DNA of 64,000 nt from Oopsacas minuta. Lineage: Eukaryota; Porifera; Hexactinellida; Lyssacinosida; Leucopsacidae. The stretch lies in NCBI GenBank assembly GCA_024704765.1, contig JAKMXF010000122.1, positions 1-64,000 of the forward strand, read 5' to 3'. Positions 44,834-56,303 of this stretch are shown in pieces. Position numbers and translations under genes: made by a program. The notes beneath the pieces are model-generated. The model saw only the letters and a program-made list of their open reading frames with translations, was not told where the DNA came from and did no database searches. Each line of letters opens with the position of its first letter. Position 1 is the first letter of the stretch.

Positions 44834-47800
44834 TTATAACTTTGTTATTGAATTATATTCCGTGGGACTTGTGTCATCAGTTGGCTGAGTAACAGAAACA
44901 ATATCAGTAAAAGAAGTTGCTTCATCGGTCCAATCAATCTGTGAATGCATGGGGGCAGAATCTTGTCCCTGATGCTGTAACAGCGATTGTGGTGTAGCTT
45001 GATTAGTGTCTATAACGTTTTGATCTGTCCCATAGGTGATAATATCAGTAGAAAAGGAGCTTTGTGAGTTTTCAAGATCGTGTTGACATGTGGTTATGAA
45101 AGTTTGAGAACTGTTATATTTAATATCATACGACGAAATTGAATCAATTTTATCAACACGGTTTGTTGAGCCTTTCGTTGCTTCTTTTCCTAATTTCTCA
45201 GTCTCGTGTTTAGTGACACCAGCTTTCATTTTGAAATTCTTGAATTCCTCGGATGTTCTGAACAATCCTTTTGCATTATCACAAGCTTCGATATACTTGT
45301 ACCATACATTTGAACATTCCCCTACATTTTGGATACAGTCCATGTCCCCAATTACTAAAACCCAACCTCTTGCTCTCGTTAGGATAGTATTGAATTGTGT
45401 AACGTCATCTAACAGACCTAAATCAAGCTTGTCTTCCATTGACAATTCTCCCATATCATCAGACAGTGTCCTGACAGTATTGACAATAACGAGATCATAC
45501 TCTCTACCCTGCACCCCTTCTAGGTTCCTCACATTTATAGTACGATTACTTATACAGTTATTCTGAATGCACACGTCCTTGGTATGTCCCTTTGTCCTAC
45601 ATTTTCTACTTTCCTCCTTTACAGCTTCATAAATGAGTCTAACCTGAGCCTTGTGAGTGGAAAGAACACCTATGTTCTCTACCTTCAAACCTGCTTCTAC
45701 AAATTTCCTGAGTGCAAGGATTGTTAACTCTGCTTCTTCTTTATTGTAAAATGACGGAAATCCGTGGAGTCTCCGTTCGTCTCCACTCACATGTAAGAAG
45801 GAAAGAGCAGGGTAGTTAGTCGGTCCGGTTATGCAGGGAGGGTTAGCAATCAACGAATCATCATAGAATAGTTCAGATAAAAATTTTACAATCGTCTCTT
45901 GAGACCTGAAGTTTTCTCTCAATTCGATTTTACATATCCGTAAAGCACCAGTTTCATATGCTGGGAGTTGTTCAAATCTTTGTAATAGAGATTCATCCAA
46001 GCCGTATTGCTTTCCGTATTTTGATAATATCAAAGGTTTAGTTTGATACACATCTCCGGCTAAGACTATCTTAGTACTGTCGTTAGCTAGACACAAAGCG
46101 ATACAAGCTTCTGGTTCGATCACCTGGGCTGCTTCGTCCATAAAAATATGAGTAAAGAGAGCTTGAGATCTACCACGAGCTCGTGGAGGTAGGAGACTAG
46201 CTAATGCAACTAGAGTCGTAACTACAATTGTGCAAACTTCTAGTTCATAATACTTAATGCCTTTATAACTATCATACTCAATGTTAGCAAACGCTTTAAC
46301 TTCATCGTCATCCACCTGCAAGCTCCTGCTTTTTGAAAAATGTCTAAACATTATTTTCTTATTGCCCTGCTTGTTACGAAACATTGTTATTGTATCGAAG
46401 TGTTTCTGCAACAATTCAATGTAGAGGTTAGCTGAGCTGTTTGTTTTCGTGACTATTAGTATTTTAGCTCTGTGAAATAAACGAGATATCAGTTTTGCTG
46501 CAACAGAGAGAGTCCACGTCTTTCCACAGCCGAAAGGTCCGCAAATGATTGTAGGGAAACTCTGGTAATTGGAGTCTACAATGCTATATACAGCTTCTTT
46601 CTGCTGTAAGGATAGCTTTTCATTCTCCAACAGTTCTAATAGATGGTCTCTACCCCAGCTATAAGGTACCTCTAATTTCCTGTGTAGAGGGAAAAGAACA
46701 GACATTCTTACTAATTCGAGTGCTTCATGCATTTGTATGTAATCTTTTCGATCAGGTACGAACCTAACAAAAGCTTGTCCTCCGAACGGTTGACAAGCGT
46801 CTATCAATTCCGTGTGTATTAAAACAATTAAATACTCAGCACCCATATGACGTACTTCGTACTCATAAGCTAACTTAGTCCCATTTGGAATAAAGTATGC
46901 TAGCTTGGGGGGTCTGAAAGCCCGGTACCCCTCGAAAAGACGATGATTTAACTTCAGAGTTAGGTACCTAAAATCTTTAGGTGCATTATAAGTACGATCA
47001 CGACCATAGTCCCTCTCAACAGTAATTTGTTTTTCAACAGATCGGAAAGTTATAATCTGATCAGGAAGATCATATCTCATGAGTGATCGCTTGTGTTCGA
47101 ATTCTTCAAAGTATAACAGAGAATGGAATCTTTTAACAAAATATTCCTTGTTAATCTCATCCGGCATATTATCATAGTAGCCAGTGTTTAGGTTTTTTTC
47201 TACGAAGTTTGGTATTTGATACGATTTGTTTATATGTGTATTTACAAATTTAAAATTGTATTCCCAATTTACTTTCAACAATTCCTCAACCCTTGGTATT
47301 CGTATAGGTGGTTGTTTAGTGATTATTTCGAAATCCTCACAGATATTCTTGAATCCTTCTCCAAGTATCTTAACTTTAACTTCTCTGGCCAACAATAACT
47401 GGTCCTTTATTTGAAATATAATTCGCGCTTTATAGCTCCCTACTACTTCTGGTTTACAGAAGAGTGAAATTTCGAAATACGAATCTTGATTAAATGTTTG
47501 ACAAAGTAAGTAGTTAGTACGGTTAGGGACAAATTTATGTTTAATTTCCACTCTACCACTTCCTTTCGTAGAACACTTGAATATTTCGCCTAGCCAGAAA
47601 ATCTTTTTATTATCACACAGAACAATCGAATTCAGTTCATAATTTTGGGTAGCTTTAAGATAGAAAACCCATTTTATATTATTCGCTCGATTATATTCTT
47701 CAATAGTTACTGTTTGCGATCTGATACAGTTAATTTTGATATTTTTGAGGAAACGCCTGAGACAAGGCTCGATTCCATAATAACTGATTCCCTCATATAC

Positions 47801-48634
47801 CTCCCTGACATGTTCTGGTTCTCCGTCAAACTTGCTGGAAATAGAGCTACAGTATTCAGTGTAATTCCAGCTCTGAGAGGATATTTCACTCTCAGATGGA
47901 TATCGACATGCTCCTCCCTCTGAAATTTCACTACTACTATATTTTTTATAAGAGCTCATGTCTTCTTGTAGTCCGTCAGAATTATACCTTCTATCTTCAC
48001 ACTGAAAAGTCCGAGCAGTGAACGCATCCATCCAAACTGTGAGCTCCTCCTTTGAATGTGCATATTTACAACCTGTACCATACTGGCACCACCTCTTTCT
48101 AGCGAAATTTCGACAGAGTTCATAATCTTTTCCATATTGTAGACGTGGTCGAGTACGAATTGGACCCGTGTAACGAATACTTGACCCCACATCAGGGAGT
48201 ATCCACATGTGATATGCCCTTGTTTCGTGTTGTTTGCTCATTAGATGAGCATTCAAGTTGTCATTGTCTCTAAATTCCAACTGACAAATAACACAACCAA
48301 ATTTGGGTTTACTTGGACGCTTTCTAATCATTAACAGCCTATCGTCTTCAATCCACATCTCAAGCTCAAGCTGATTGTGTGCTCTTCTACAACCTCTGTA
48401 ACACATACCATTCTTGTATCTACACATGCTCAATTCGCTGTTAAAAGAACGCGGTCTGATAATATACCATTTACGGTGCGGAGTATAGTATCCGACGTGA
48501 ATTCCAACCCATTGACGTCCACAAGTTTTACACTTTCCATCTCTGTAACGGAATTTCTCTAGTGTGGGTGGGATTATGCTCAGTGTGTCCATAAAACAAT
48601 CTTCACATACATGGTGTGTCTCGAATGAATTCAT
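44834..48634 (-). CDS. Zinc-finger SF1 RNA helicase, HELZ/HELZ2-like
   Basis: This is a 1266-residue single-exon protein. The N terminus has Cys-rich modules: C10/C13 with C35/C38, a CCCH-like C71-C78-C82-H86, a C2H2 (C114, C117, H130, H136) and a canonical CCCH C-x8-C-x5-C-x3-H (C174, C183, C189, H193). The helicase core is Upf1-like SF1: Walker A GPFGCGKT (699-706), Walker B DEAA (833-836), then LAGDVYQTKP, LRENFRSQETI, GVLSTHKAQV, EGVQGREYDLVIV and NTILTRAR. The last 150 residues are Ser/Thr-rich and unstructured. CCCH fingers plus this helicase are typical of HELZ and HELZ2 (RNA regulation, antiviral response in vertebrates); MOV10-type helicases lack the fingers. It is shorter than HELZ. 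It should act on RNA in cytoplasm or nucleus. The ATG follows TATTATTACAG by 4 bases, acceptor-like. Confidence 0.9.
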   Translation of the reverse strand: MNSFETHHVCEDCFMDTLSIIPPTLEKFRYRDGKCKTCGRQWVGIHVGYYTPHRKWYIIRPRSFNSELSMCRYKNGMCYRGCRRAHNQLELEMWIEDDRLLMIRKRPSKPKFGCVICQLEFRDNDNLNAHLMSKQHETRAYHMWILPDVGSSIRYTGPIRTRPRLQYGKDYELCRNFARKRWCQYGTGCKYAHSKEELTVWMDAFTARTFQCEDRRYNSDGLQEDMSSYKKYSSSEISEGGACRYPSESEISSQSWNYTEYCSSISSKFDGEPEHVREVYEGISYYGIEPCLRRFLKNIKINCIRSQTVTIEEYNRANNIKWVFYLKATQNYELNSIVLCDNKKIFWLGEIFKCSTKGSGRVEIKHKFVPNRTNYLLCQTFNQDSYFEISLFCKPEVVGSYKARIIFQIKDQLLLAREVKVKILGEGFKNICEDFEIITKQPPIRIPRVEELLKVNWEYNFKFVNTHINKSYQIPNFVEKNLNTGYYDNMPDEINKEYFVKRFHSLLYFEEFEHKRSLMRYDLPDQIITFRSVEKQITVERDYGRDRTYNAPKDFRYLTLKLNHRLFEGYRAFRPPKLAYFIPNGTKLAYEYEVRHMGAEYLIVLIHTELIDACQPFGGQAFVRFVPDRKDYIQMHEALELVRMSVLFPLHRKLEVPYSWGRDHLLELLENEKLSLQQKEAVYSIVDSNYQSFPTIICGPFGCGKTWTLSVAAKLISRLFHRAKILIVTKTNSSANLYIELLQKHFDTITMFRNKQGNKKIMFRHFSKSRSLQVDDDEVKAFANIEYDSYKGIKYYELEVCTIVVTTLVALASLLPPRARGRSQALFTHIFMDEAAQVIEPEACIALCLANDSTKIVLAGDVYQTKPLILSKYGKQYGLDESLLQRFEQLPAYETGALRICKIELRENFRSQETIVKFLSELFYDDSLIANPPCITGPTNYPALSFLHVSGDERRLHGFPSFYNKEEAELTILALRKFVEAGLKVENIGVLSTHKAQVRLIYEAVKEESRKCRTKGHTKDVCIQNNCISNRTINVRNLEGVQGREYDLVIVNTVRTLSDDMGELSMEDKLDLGLLDDVTQFNTILTRARGWVLVIGDMDCIQNVGECSNVWYKYIEACDNAKGLFRTSEEFKNFKMKAGVTKHETEKLGKEATKGSTNRVDKIDSISSYDIKYNSSQTFITTCQHDLENSQSSFSTDIITYGTDQNVIDTNQATPQSLLQHQGQDSAPMHSQIDWTDEATSFTDIVSVTQPTDDTSPTEYNSITKL

Positions 48635-49004
48635 TCTACTGTAATAATAACCATATTAATAAAAATTATTAAATCCATAGATGTTGTTTGAATGCACATT
48701 GTTATTGTGTATTCGAATTAAGCAATTCCGAGCAGGGCTAGGGTTAGTTAACCGAATTAAGGGCGAGATTATAACAGGGATCGAAACCTTCTAAATCGTG
48801 AGATTCGTCAAAATATCACTATTCTATCGTGACATGTGTATTAAATATTACTTTTCTGTGAAAAGACCTGCAACATTTATACACCCGAAATCGTGAGTTG
48901 AGAGCCCTGTTAAAATCTTCTCGATAATAGCAGTTGGCCAGTTAACCGCTGCAAGTATTCTTTCATACAATCAATGAAGTTTTGTAACTAATATTGAACA
49001 TATC

Positions 49005-49450
49005 AATATATACTATTAGGGGCATTTGGCTCGTCGCTTCGCGATGAACAGAGCGCATTGCGCCTCGAGGTATTTAACGGACAAATATACAGACAAACAA
49101 CAATTGAGATTTAATAATATTGATGTTGTTTACAATCCTCAGACGCAGCATACTCGTGATACCAGTATAGTCGTTGAAATTATGATTCTACCTCAATTTT
49201 GAAATTTTTTTACATTATATACATAAAAACAACAATAAATTTACATATGATTAAACCAAAAGTGTGAAAATTGGATTCAGCATGTTCGATATATTTAGTG
49301 CAGTTTTATTGAATTATTTTACTTCCTTGATAAACACGATAAATACATAGTTGTGTGACAATTTCAAAATTGCATACCGTAAATCCTTTCCTTGACAACG
49401 GATAAACAAACAGACAGACAACAATTGAGATTTAACACCTTCAGGCTCTT
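49005..49450 (+). repeat. Family W repeat, longest copy
   Basis: The head GGCATTTGGCTCGTCGCTTC, AGCGCATTGCGCCTCGAGGT is followed by an AT-rich body ending in two similar CAGACAAACAACAATTGAGA motifs (about 49090 and 49415). It matches 12310-12780 and reversed 26690-27065. Confidence 0.6.
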
Positions 49451-49729
49451 AGGTATATACCGTTTATACACTACGCAGTCAGAGTCGCTAATCGTAACCA
49501 CCACGGGACAAAAATGTTATTCATAATAACCACACTTTATATTAAGCGAAATTATTTAGTAGAAATAATAGAAAAACCCACTAGAATTAATTTAATGAAA
49601 TTTCCTCGGCACAGGCGGTGATATGAAATTTTATCCTATTCTAGTTTTGTATAATTTATGTATGTGCATCGTTTTTCCGATCGAGGATTATGAATAGTTC
49701 CAGATCGATGTATTGTCTCAGACCGATGG

Positions 49730-49805
49730 GCGGGTTCAGACTATTAGCTCGCTAATTGGACCCGCCCAGACCGCACTTGAAAGCGGACCGGACCTCTGCA
49801 TCTCT
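49730..49805. mobile_element. hAT-like terminal fragment
   Basis: Reading inward on the minus strand: TAGAGATGCAGAGGTCCGGT, then GGGCGGGTCC motifs. It resembles the CAGAGATGG end at 6207. No partner end was found. Confidence 0.4.
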
Positions 49806-50109
49806 AGCAACTACACTATTAATAAATATTTTCGGATCAACTCAAGCAAATAACTAATGCCAGGCCAATATCTGGGTGTGTGGTTTTTGGAAATAGTTAT
49901 GAGGGTTCGAATCTGACCTTTATCGGGTGTTATCTCCATGTTCTTATTACATTACGTGCGCAAATTTTAATCTATGCACACTTAGAATGCACCGGTTACC
50001 TAACTCTAGATGGAGCCCTGATTTGGACATTTATCTACATCTTAAAATATCTTATACATTTACAATTCTATTTCTCACAAATCCAGACGATGAAATAATG
50101 TTTCTTCAA

Positions 50110-50460
50110 GAAATATGCTAAAAAATAGAAGAGGACGATATCATAAATCGTGTTTAAGATACTATCGAGGGTCGATATGTGTATAAATAGACTCAGCTAA
50201 CCCAGTCGCGTCGAACAAGGGGCCAGTTGATTGGTTTTGGACAAATTTTGAGAATGGAATATTGCAACATGTTGCAGCATTCCTAAGATATTTCTGCGTT
50301 GCCATGGACAAAAGGCGTTGAGGTGACTACTCAAAAGGACGAGGAATTTATAGATTTCACCATAATCTGGATAAATTTCGAGAAAGTATATTTTGGCCGT
50401 TAGCTGGAAATTAACAACTTCAAATGTGTCGCTTAAGTGGTAAAATATTATGGGCAATGA
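50110..50460 (+). repeat. Dispersed repeat family Y, copy 2
   Basis: Shares GTGTTTAAGATACTATCGAG, TATGTGTATAAATAGACTCA and GCGTCGAACAAGGGGCCAG with the other family Y copies. Confidence 0.6.
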
Positions 50461-50994
50461 ATATAGGAGTTGATATAATATCCAAAAAACGATCTACGTA
50501 TCTGTGATAAGAGTCACCCTCAGAAAGTATAAATTCTTAGTAGAGATGATGAATTAAACTCCCTACCGACTGTGCCGCTAGAAATGAATGTACGAATAGA
50601 GTATCAAAATATAATCTCATTGTGGTATGATGAGGTGTGATAGAGATTAATTATTAAATATGAGATAACCTCAAAGGAGATGAAGCTACTCAACAAATTT
50701 CAGGTTAATTGATTGGAAATTGAATGAGTAATTAAGTGTTAAGTTGTCTTCAACGCTCGCTAACTTCACACTAGTATTCCACTGATAATTTTAACTGATA
50801 ATGCCCTTTAACCGGAATTTGCGGGTGTATTCTATAATATGTATATTATAATATTTTTTATGAATGAAGTCAATGAACTAATACCTCACTAAATAATGAG
50901 ATAATGATAAAGACCCACCCGCCCCATACATGTTCAGGTGGATCTAATGTGGATTTTCTCATCAACAGTGGCCTAAACAATTCAGTGTTCCGAA

Positions 50995-51545
50995 TTAATT
51001 GAAGAATCTGGAAGACCCCCAGGACTGATTTTTAGTGAGCAGGGGCATGCTGGCCTTGCTCGGATAATTTCGAGTCTTGAACGAAAATTCACACTATGAC
51101 GAAACTATGACGTTTTGTCAGCCTTTTGGATTTTCGAAAATTACATTATTAACAACTGCTCAGCCAATATACATGATAGAAGTATCGAAATTTGAATCAC
51201 AGGTACCCCTCAATGCGACAAATTTCCTAACTTCCAGATTTGGGCTAAATGCTATCTCAGAATGGGATTATTACGTCATCATGACTGTACAAAAATCAAA
51301 ATTTCCCGAATTTCGATTTTTTTGAGAATTTCATAATACTTGAAGCTATTAAATGAAATTTGGATGGAACGTGGATAATAAAAAATTCACACTTCCGCTA
51401 TTTCCTACACTTGAGTCACGAAGTGCTGAGTATATTTCGTCGCATAGCGACCAAAAGTACTAAGAAAATTAGCTGTTAATTACTAAAATTTACCTGAGGC
51501 ACTAAGCTATCGCGTAGCAACCTAGCAAGCGAAGCGCGGTAGTAC
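50995..51545 (+). repeat. Dispersed repeat family X, copy 3 (uninterrupted)
   Basis: Continuous from AATTAATTGAAGAATCTGGA to CCTAGCAAGCGAAGCGCG. It shows the pre-insertion structure for both the hAT in copy 1 and the MULE-like element in copy 2. Confidence 0.75.
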
Positions 51546-51774
51546 ATAATAACAACATAAAAGACAAACAGGAACTGTGAAATTCAGATTCAAAAATATC
51601 TTCAAGTTCTTAAACACGTACCAAATACAGAAACGGAATTATCTGTGCAAGGTTAATTAATTAATTATTGAAAGATACCGTACATATATAGGTGAATAGC
51701 TGTAAGTAACAAAGATGAAGGTACTGCTGAAGAAAGAATTTATATTAATATAATATCTATAGAATTATCATATA

Positions 51775-51775
<1 letters not shown>

Positions 51776-51813
<38 letters not shown>
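51776..51813. repeat. (TA)n microsatellite
   Basis: About 18 TA units. Confidence 0.95.
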
Positions 51814-51814
<1 letters not shown>

Positions 51815-53001
51815 AGTATATGTTAATATAATTGAAGGTTAAATACAATAACTAGAGCATATACTAAGTTATTGACGTATTTGTAACTGTATATTCATAA
51901 ATTCAATTATTATATTCCATGAATATAATTAGTAATATGAGCTAATAGTAGCTGTGTTTGGATAAAAACTTAAATGTCACGTGATTAACAGGCAAGAAAA
52001 TGAACCAGCAAGAAAATGAACCATAACACCTCATGGAAGTACGTATTATTAAATAATAACGGGTGTAAAGTGAGCAGCGAATTCCGGGAGTGAAAAAGGA
52101 CAACTTAATACTTAAATTCTGTCAATTCTTAATCAATTCATCTGAAATTTGGTCAGTATATTTGTTTAGAGTGGTACATTTCCCATATTCAATAATTAAT
52201 CCCTAAGACACATATTTTTGCAACAATGACGTTGTAAATATAATACAAAATCCCCATAGGAATTGAACACAACTTAACTCAGAATAATTCTGTCAATTCT
52301 CAATCAATATACCTGATCAGCATCTTTGTATAGAGTGGTGGTTTCCAATATTCAATAAATATTCCCTCTCACACTGTAATGTCTCATGAAATATGGCAAC
52401 ATTGCATTCTCTAAATTTGTCCTTGACCTATCGAGTCGACACTAGGCTAGCTGAATCTAGTTATGCACATACAGACCCTGTAATGATATTTAATAAGATT
52501 TATTGGATCAACCTCTCCGGTCGATCTCTTTTGATTATCTTTTACATAAGTAACATGACTACATGATGTAGCGTTTGTTTTGTTAATAATACGAAAGCCC
52601 TACATTGAATCATTTATCGTACTGGAGCTGGTACGACAGGTGCGGCGCTTGACACCCTGTCATCTACTGTAGATCTCGGTGACTACCCAATAATTATGCA
52701 AAGAGGTTGAATGTCTCAAACTATCACATGTAGAGGTTAGAGGAAATAAACGTTAAAATCGTATTTAAGATCAATTAGAGGGTCTGTATGTGCATAACTA
52801 GACTCAGCAAGCCGAGCGACGTCGATCAATAGGATATAGGACAAATTTGAGAATGGAATATTGCCACATTCCTGAGACATTCTCGTGTTGCTAGGGAAAA
52901 AATAATCCCGAATATATTCGAGTGACGACTCATATGACGTAAATCTTTCGCTGATCACAAATATGGACCCAAATTCGTTTCGATTCAAATTTTGGATGAG
53001 T

Positions 53002-53054
53002 TACCGTATTTCCCCGAATAAGCGCCCCGGCGCGTATTCAGGGAAATACGGTAT
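53002..53054. mobile_element. Tiny palindromic MITE
   Basis: TACCGTATTTCCCCGAATAA at the left and ATTCAGGGAAATACGGTA at the right are inverted copies around a GC-rich centre (GCGCCCCGGCGCG). TACCGTATTT tips are found on MITEs of many animals. Confidence 0.7.
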
Positions 53055-53281
53055 ATTCATGTCAGCCTTCAAAATGTGTCCAAAGTAGCACATTATACGG
53101 ATTGTACATCACATCCCTGATCTTCGAAGAACTAGGGTCACCTTCTAAATGCATTTCCTATATTCAATAATTAATCCTTATCACATCTACTCTTGCCACA
53201 ATGACAGTACAAAATTTGTAACACTAAATTTCCTTATTGTCAGGACTGTTAGCCCTGAAACCGTGACAAGTTGGGTAAAAA

Positions 53282-53335
53282 CTCCAAATTTATTTCAAAT
53301 TTACAATAGGGTGTAACTTTGAAATAAATTTGGAG
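53282..53335. repeat. Perfect 18-bp-arm hairpin
   Basis: CTCCAAATTTATTTCAAA and its exact reverse complement are separated by an 18-base loop. Confidence 0.85.
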
Positions 53336-53539
53336 CTTTTGTGGCAAGAGTACGTGTAATTTCAGGTGAATTGATTGAGAATTGACAGAATTATTCGGAG
53401 TTAATTTGTGCTCCAAATTCCCTATGGGGACTTTGTATTACACATTTAGGGATTAATTATCGAAAATAGGAAATGCACCACTCTTGAGATAGGTCCTGAC
53501 CAAAATTCAGTTGAAATGATCAGAACGTAGATCCTTTTA

Positions 53540-53700
53540 TAATTTAGGATCAGGATCTAGATCGTATAATGCTCTAAAACCAGACACGGCTTGCCTAGGG
53601 GGCGTCGAACAAGCGGTCACTCAAAATTTGAGAATGGAATGTTGCCACATTCCTGTGTTGCTAAGGTAAAAATCACCGTCTGTGCAGACTGAAATTCTAC
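53540..53700 (+). repeat. Dispersed repeat family Y, copy 5
   Basis: Shares GGCGTCGAACAAGCGGTCAC and GAGAATGGAATGTTGCCACA with the other copies. Confidence 0.55.
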
Positions 53701-53924
53701 CAAATTATTGAAATTATATTATATGCTAAATATACATTTTAGGAAGAGAGATACAAATGAATTTTACTCGCCTTGTTAGACATTTAAGATGTCAGAATAG
53801 AATACTACTTTTCTGTTTACTCCTATTTAACTAGTGGAAGCTAATCTATAGGAAAATTTTGAAATGTTCGAAAAATGTATGAAAATATGATTAATCATAT
53901 GATATATCAGTGTATATATACTAG

Positions 53925-54440
53925 CGCGCATCGCTTGCTAGGTAGCTGCGCAAAGGAATGTACAAAGCACTCCATGCCTCAAAATCACAGAATAGTATTT
54001 AATTTTAAGATTCTATTAATCATAGTCCATCCAAATTACATTCAATGGCCTTCTGTGGTGATACTGGAGATGCTATGACTCTTTTGGTTAGTAATATTAA
54101 TAAATTCTCAAAATATAGAAATTTGTAGAATTCAGATTTTTTATACAGTCATGATGATGTAATTACCATATGATGAGTTAGCTTTTGGTCAAAATCATGG
54201 CGTCAGCACTTTTGTCACATTGAGAGGTACATGTGATAGAAATTTCGCCCATCTATCTTGTACATTGGCAGAGCAGTGGTTATTAATGTGATTTTTCGAA
54301 ACCCACCAAAGGTGACAATGACGTCATAATTTCGTCATGGGTGTAAATTTTGTCCAAGACTCAAACTTGCCCGAGCCAGGCCCAAAATACCCTTCTATGC
54401 CCAAAATCATCGCTGTCGGTTCTCCAGTTTATTCAATCAA
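53925..54440 (-). repeat. Dispersed repeat family X, copy 4 (reversed)
   Basis: On the minus strand it reads GAATTGATTGAATAAACTGG to CCTAGCAAGCGATGCGCG, continuous across both insertion sites used in copies 1 and 2. Confidence 0.7.
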
Positions 54441-54779
54441 TTCTGTACATACAACATACATACACACATACATACTCGTATACTATAATTGATTAATTGC
54501 GTTTTAACAGAATAGATATATTTAAAAAAGTGTATTGACCAATAGAATTGCAGTCTACAATGGTCAATACAAATAGATTCCTATGCTAGTCAAATTATAT
54601 ATACTCCACCACAACTCATTTTATGAATTTATGCCAATTTTACAACCCTACAATCTGATAAGGCTACAATACAGAGGTGTGAAAAGGTGTGTAAAGTAAT
54701 TTGATCCAACATAACTTCAATTTTACTTGGAATTTCCCATACATTTTTGGGTCATAATAAGTGTTCCCTCTGTTGTGGA

Positions 54780-54835
54780 CGATTCGATATAACAAATGTT
54801 CGAGTTAACGGCATTCGAGGTAGCTGATGTTGACT
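54780..54835. mobile_element. pogo-like MITE end
   Basis: TTCGAGTTAACGGCATTCGA and GATGTTGACTG resemble the right end of the MITE at 13620-13727. The partner end is unclear. Confidence 0.4.
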
Positions 54836-55417
54836 GACGACATTACACAAAATGGCGAAATTAGATTTCAAAATATCATACCGTAGACCAGGTTGTCCAG
54901 AGACTATCTACTTAGAGCCAATTTCCAACACATTTGATTGGAATCGCGGGCCTCATCATAAAATTTGAGAGGAATTCGTAATTTTCTATTTTGAATCAAT
55001 ATAGTGATCAATATACTCACATAGGGTAGACTCCGCTAAAATAGGGTTACACCGGGGCCATGCTAATTTACCCGATTAAGCGGAATCAAGGTGTTTGCCA
55101 GATTAACCGGAGTTATTTAACACTATTTGTATGATAGTTCTGTTTCTGGCCGAGTGACTCGAATACTGTAATTGTGAACAATGCAAACGTGACCTATTTT
55201 AGAAGGGGTGAGTCCAGCCTTCATTGTTTGGGCCCTGACAAATAGGTCCACATCCAAAAAATGATTATTAAAATGATTTAACAATTAGGCCACTCAAGCC
55301 TGCAACTAGTCGCTGAATTGGATTCTTATCTAAGTACGGTGATATATAATATATAATAACTATAGGACCGCGAAAATAGGGTTGGAATTATAAATGGGAG
55401 TAAATTTCAACAGTATA

Positions 55418-55603
55418 CAGTGGAGTCTCCCAAAACGGATACTTCGAAAAACAGACAACACTTCTACAACGGACAAGCTCGTGGAACGAAATAAGTTGGT
55501 AATATATGCAAATAATACTTAATCAATCTCTGAGAAGCAGACATCTCACCTACAAAGGACATAATCTAATCCCCAATGTGTCCGTTATTGGGGAACTCCA
55601 CTG
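55418..55603. mobile_element. 186-bp pogo/Tigger-like MITE
   Basis: Tips CAGTGGAGTCTCCCAAAACG and, reverse-complemented, CAGTGGAGTTCCCCAATAAC, flanked by TA at 55416-55417 and 55604-55605. CAGTGGA with AACGGA is typical of Tigger-type ends. Non-coding. Confidence 0.85.
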
Positions 55604-56303
55604 TACCCATATATTTTCGCATTCAAATTGAGATTCAAGTTACAACATAATTGGGGGGGGGCTAATTTTGAAAATTCGAAATCTGGAAATTTTCAATGTT
55701 ATCATTACTCCACTATGATGATGTGACCGCATGGGTAAGATCTGCATTAGGCCTCAAAAAATAACACCCATTCAATTCGCAAATTGTGAATCGCAAATGC
55801 ATCTTATTATCACAGTTTCGTTGTTTTCCAAATTTATCTCGAATTGTCGCGTATAGAAATGTCGATATCCGCCCCATTCATAATCGAGTTTTACCGTTTA
55901 CGGCTGAAGTGTTACGTTCGTAATGAAAAGGGACGCTCAAATTTTACCACTTCATTTTAACCAATTCCTGCACCAATAACATGATTATAGCACCTTTTTG
56001 AGATTATATAATCTAACATTTTCCTGGGAGTATTTGATTATTAGTGTAAATAGATCCAGAAATTTAATTACTAAAGAGAAATGTCAGAATCGTACACTGT
56101 ACTAATAGTCAAACATTCATTGTATAATCACACAAGTTTTCAGAAATATAAAGATAAGAAGGACACCATAAAAACATTAGAGCAAACAGGTGTGTATCTT
56201 TCAGTTAATTAAATGCAATTGAGAAATTATTGAATAGTTCAAATACTCACTTAAATATTCAAAATATAAACCTTTCTGATCTACTGCTGGAATGGTTATA
56301 AGG

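Larger units (their letters stand above)
52080..53530. repeat. Nested inverted repeats (families Y and Z)
   Basis: The motif AATTCTGTCAATTCTTAATC with AATAATTAATCCCTA occurs forward at about 52110-52240, again at 52270-52350 and 53145-53215, and reversed at 53365-53530 (GATTGAGAATTGACAGAATT). Family Y is reversed at about 52370-52540 and forward at 52735-53000. The whole looks like several insertions of related elements in both directions. Confidence 0.5.

Noticed and set aside
49855-49935. Possible tRNA B box GGTTCGAATC
   Set aside because: The T stem and acceptor stem do not pair; no cloverleaf can be drawn.
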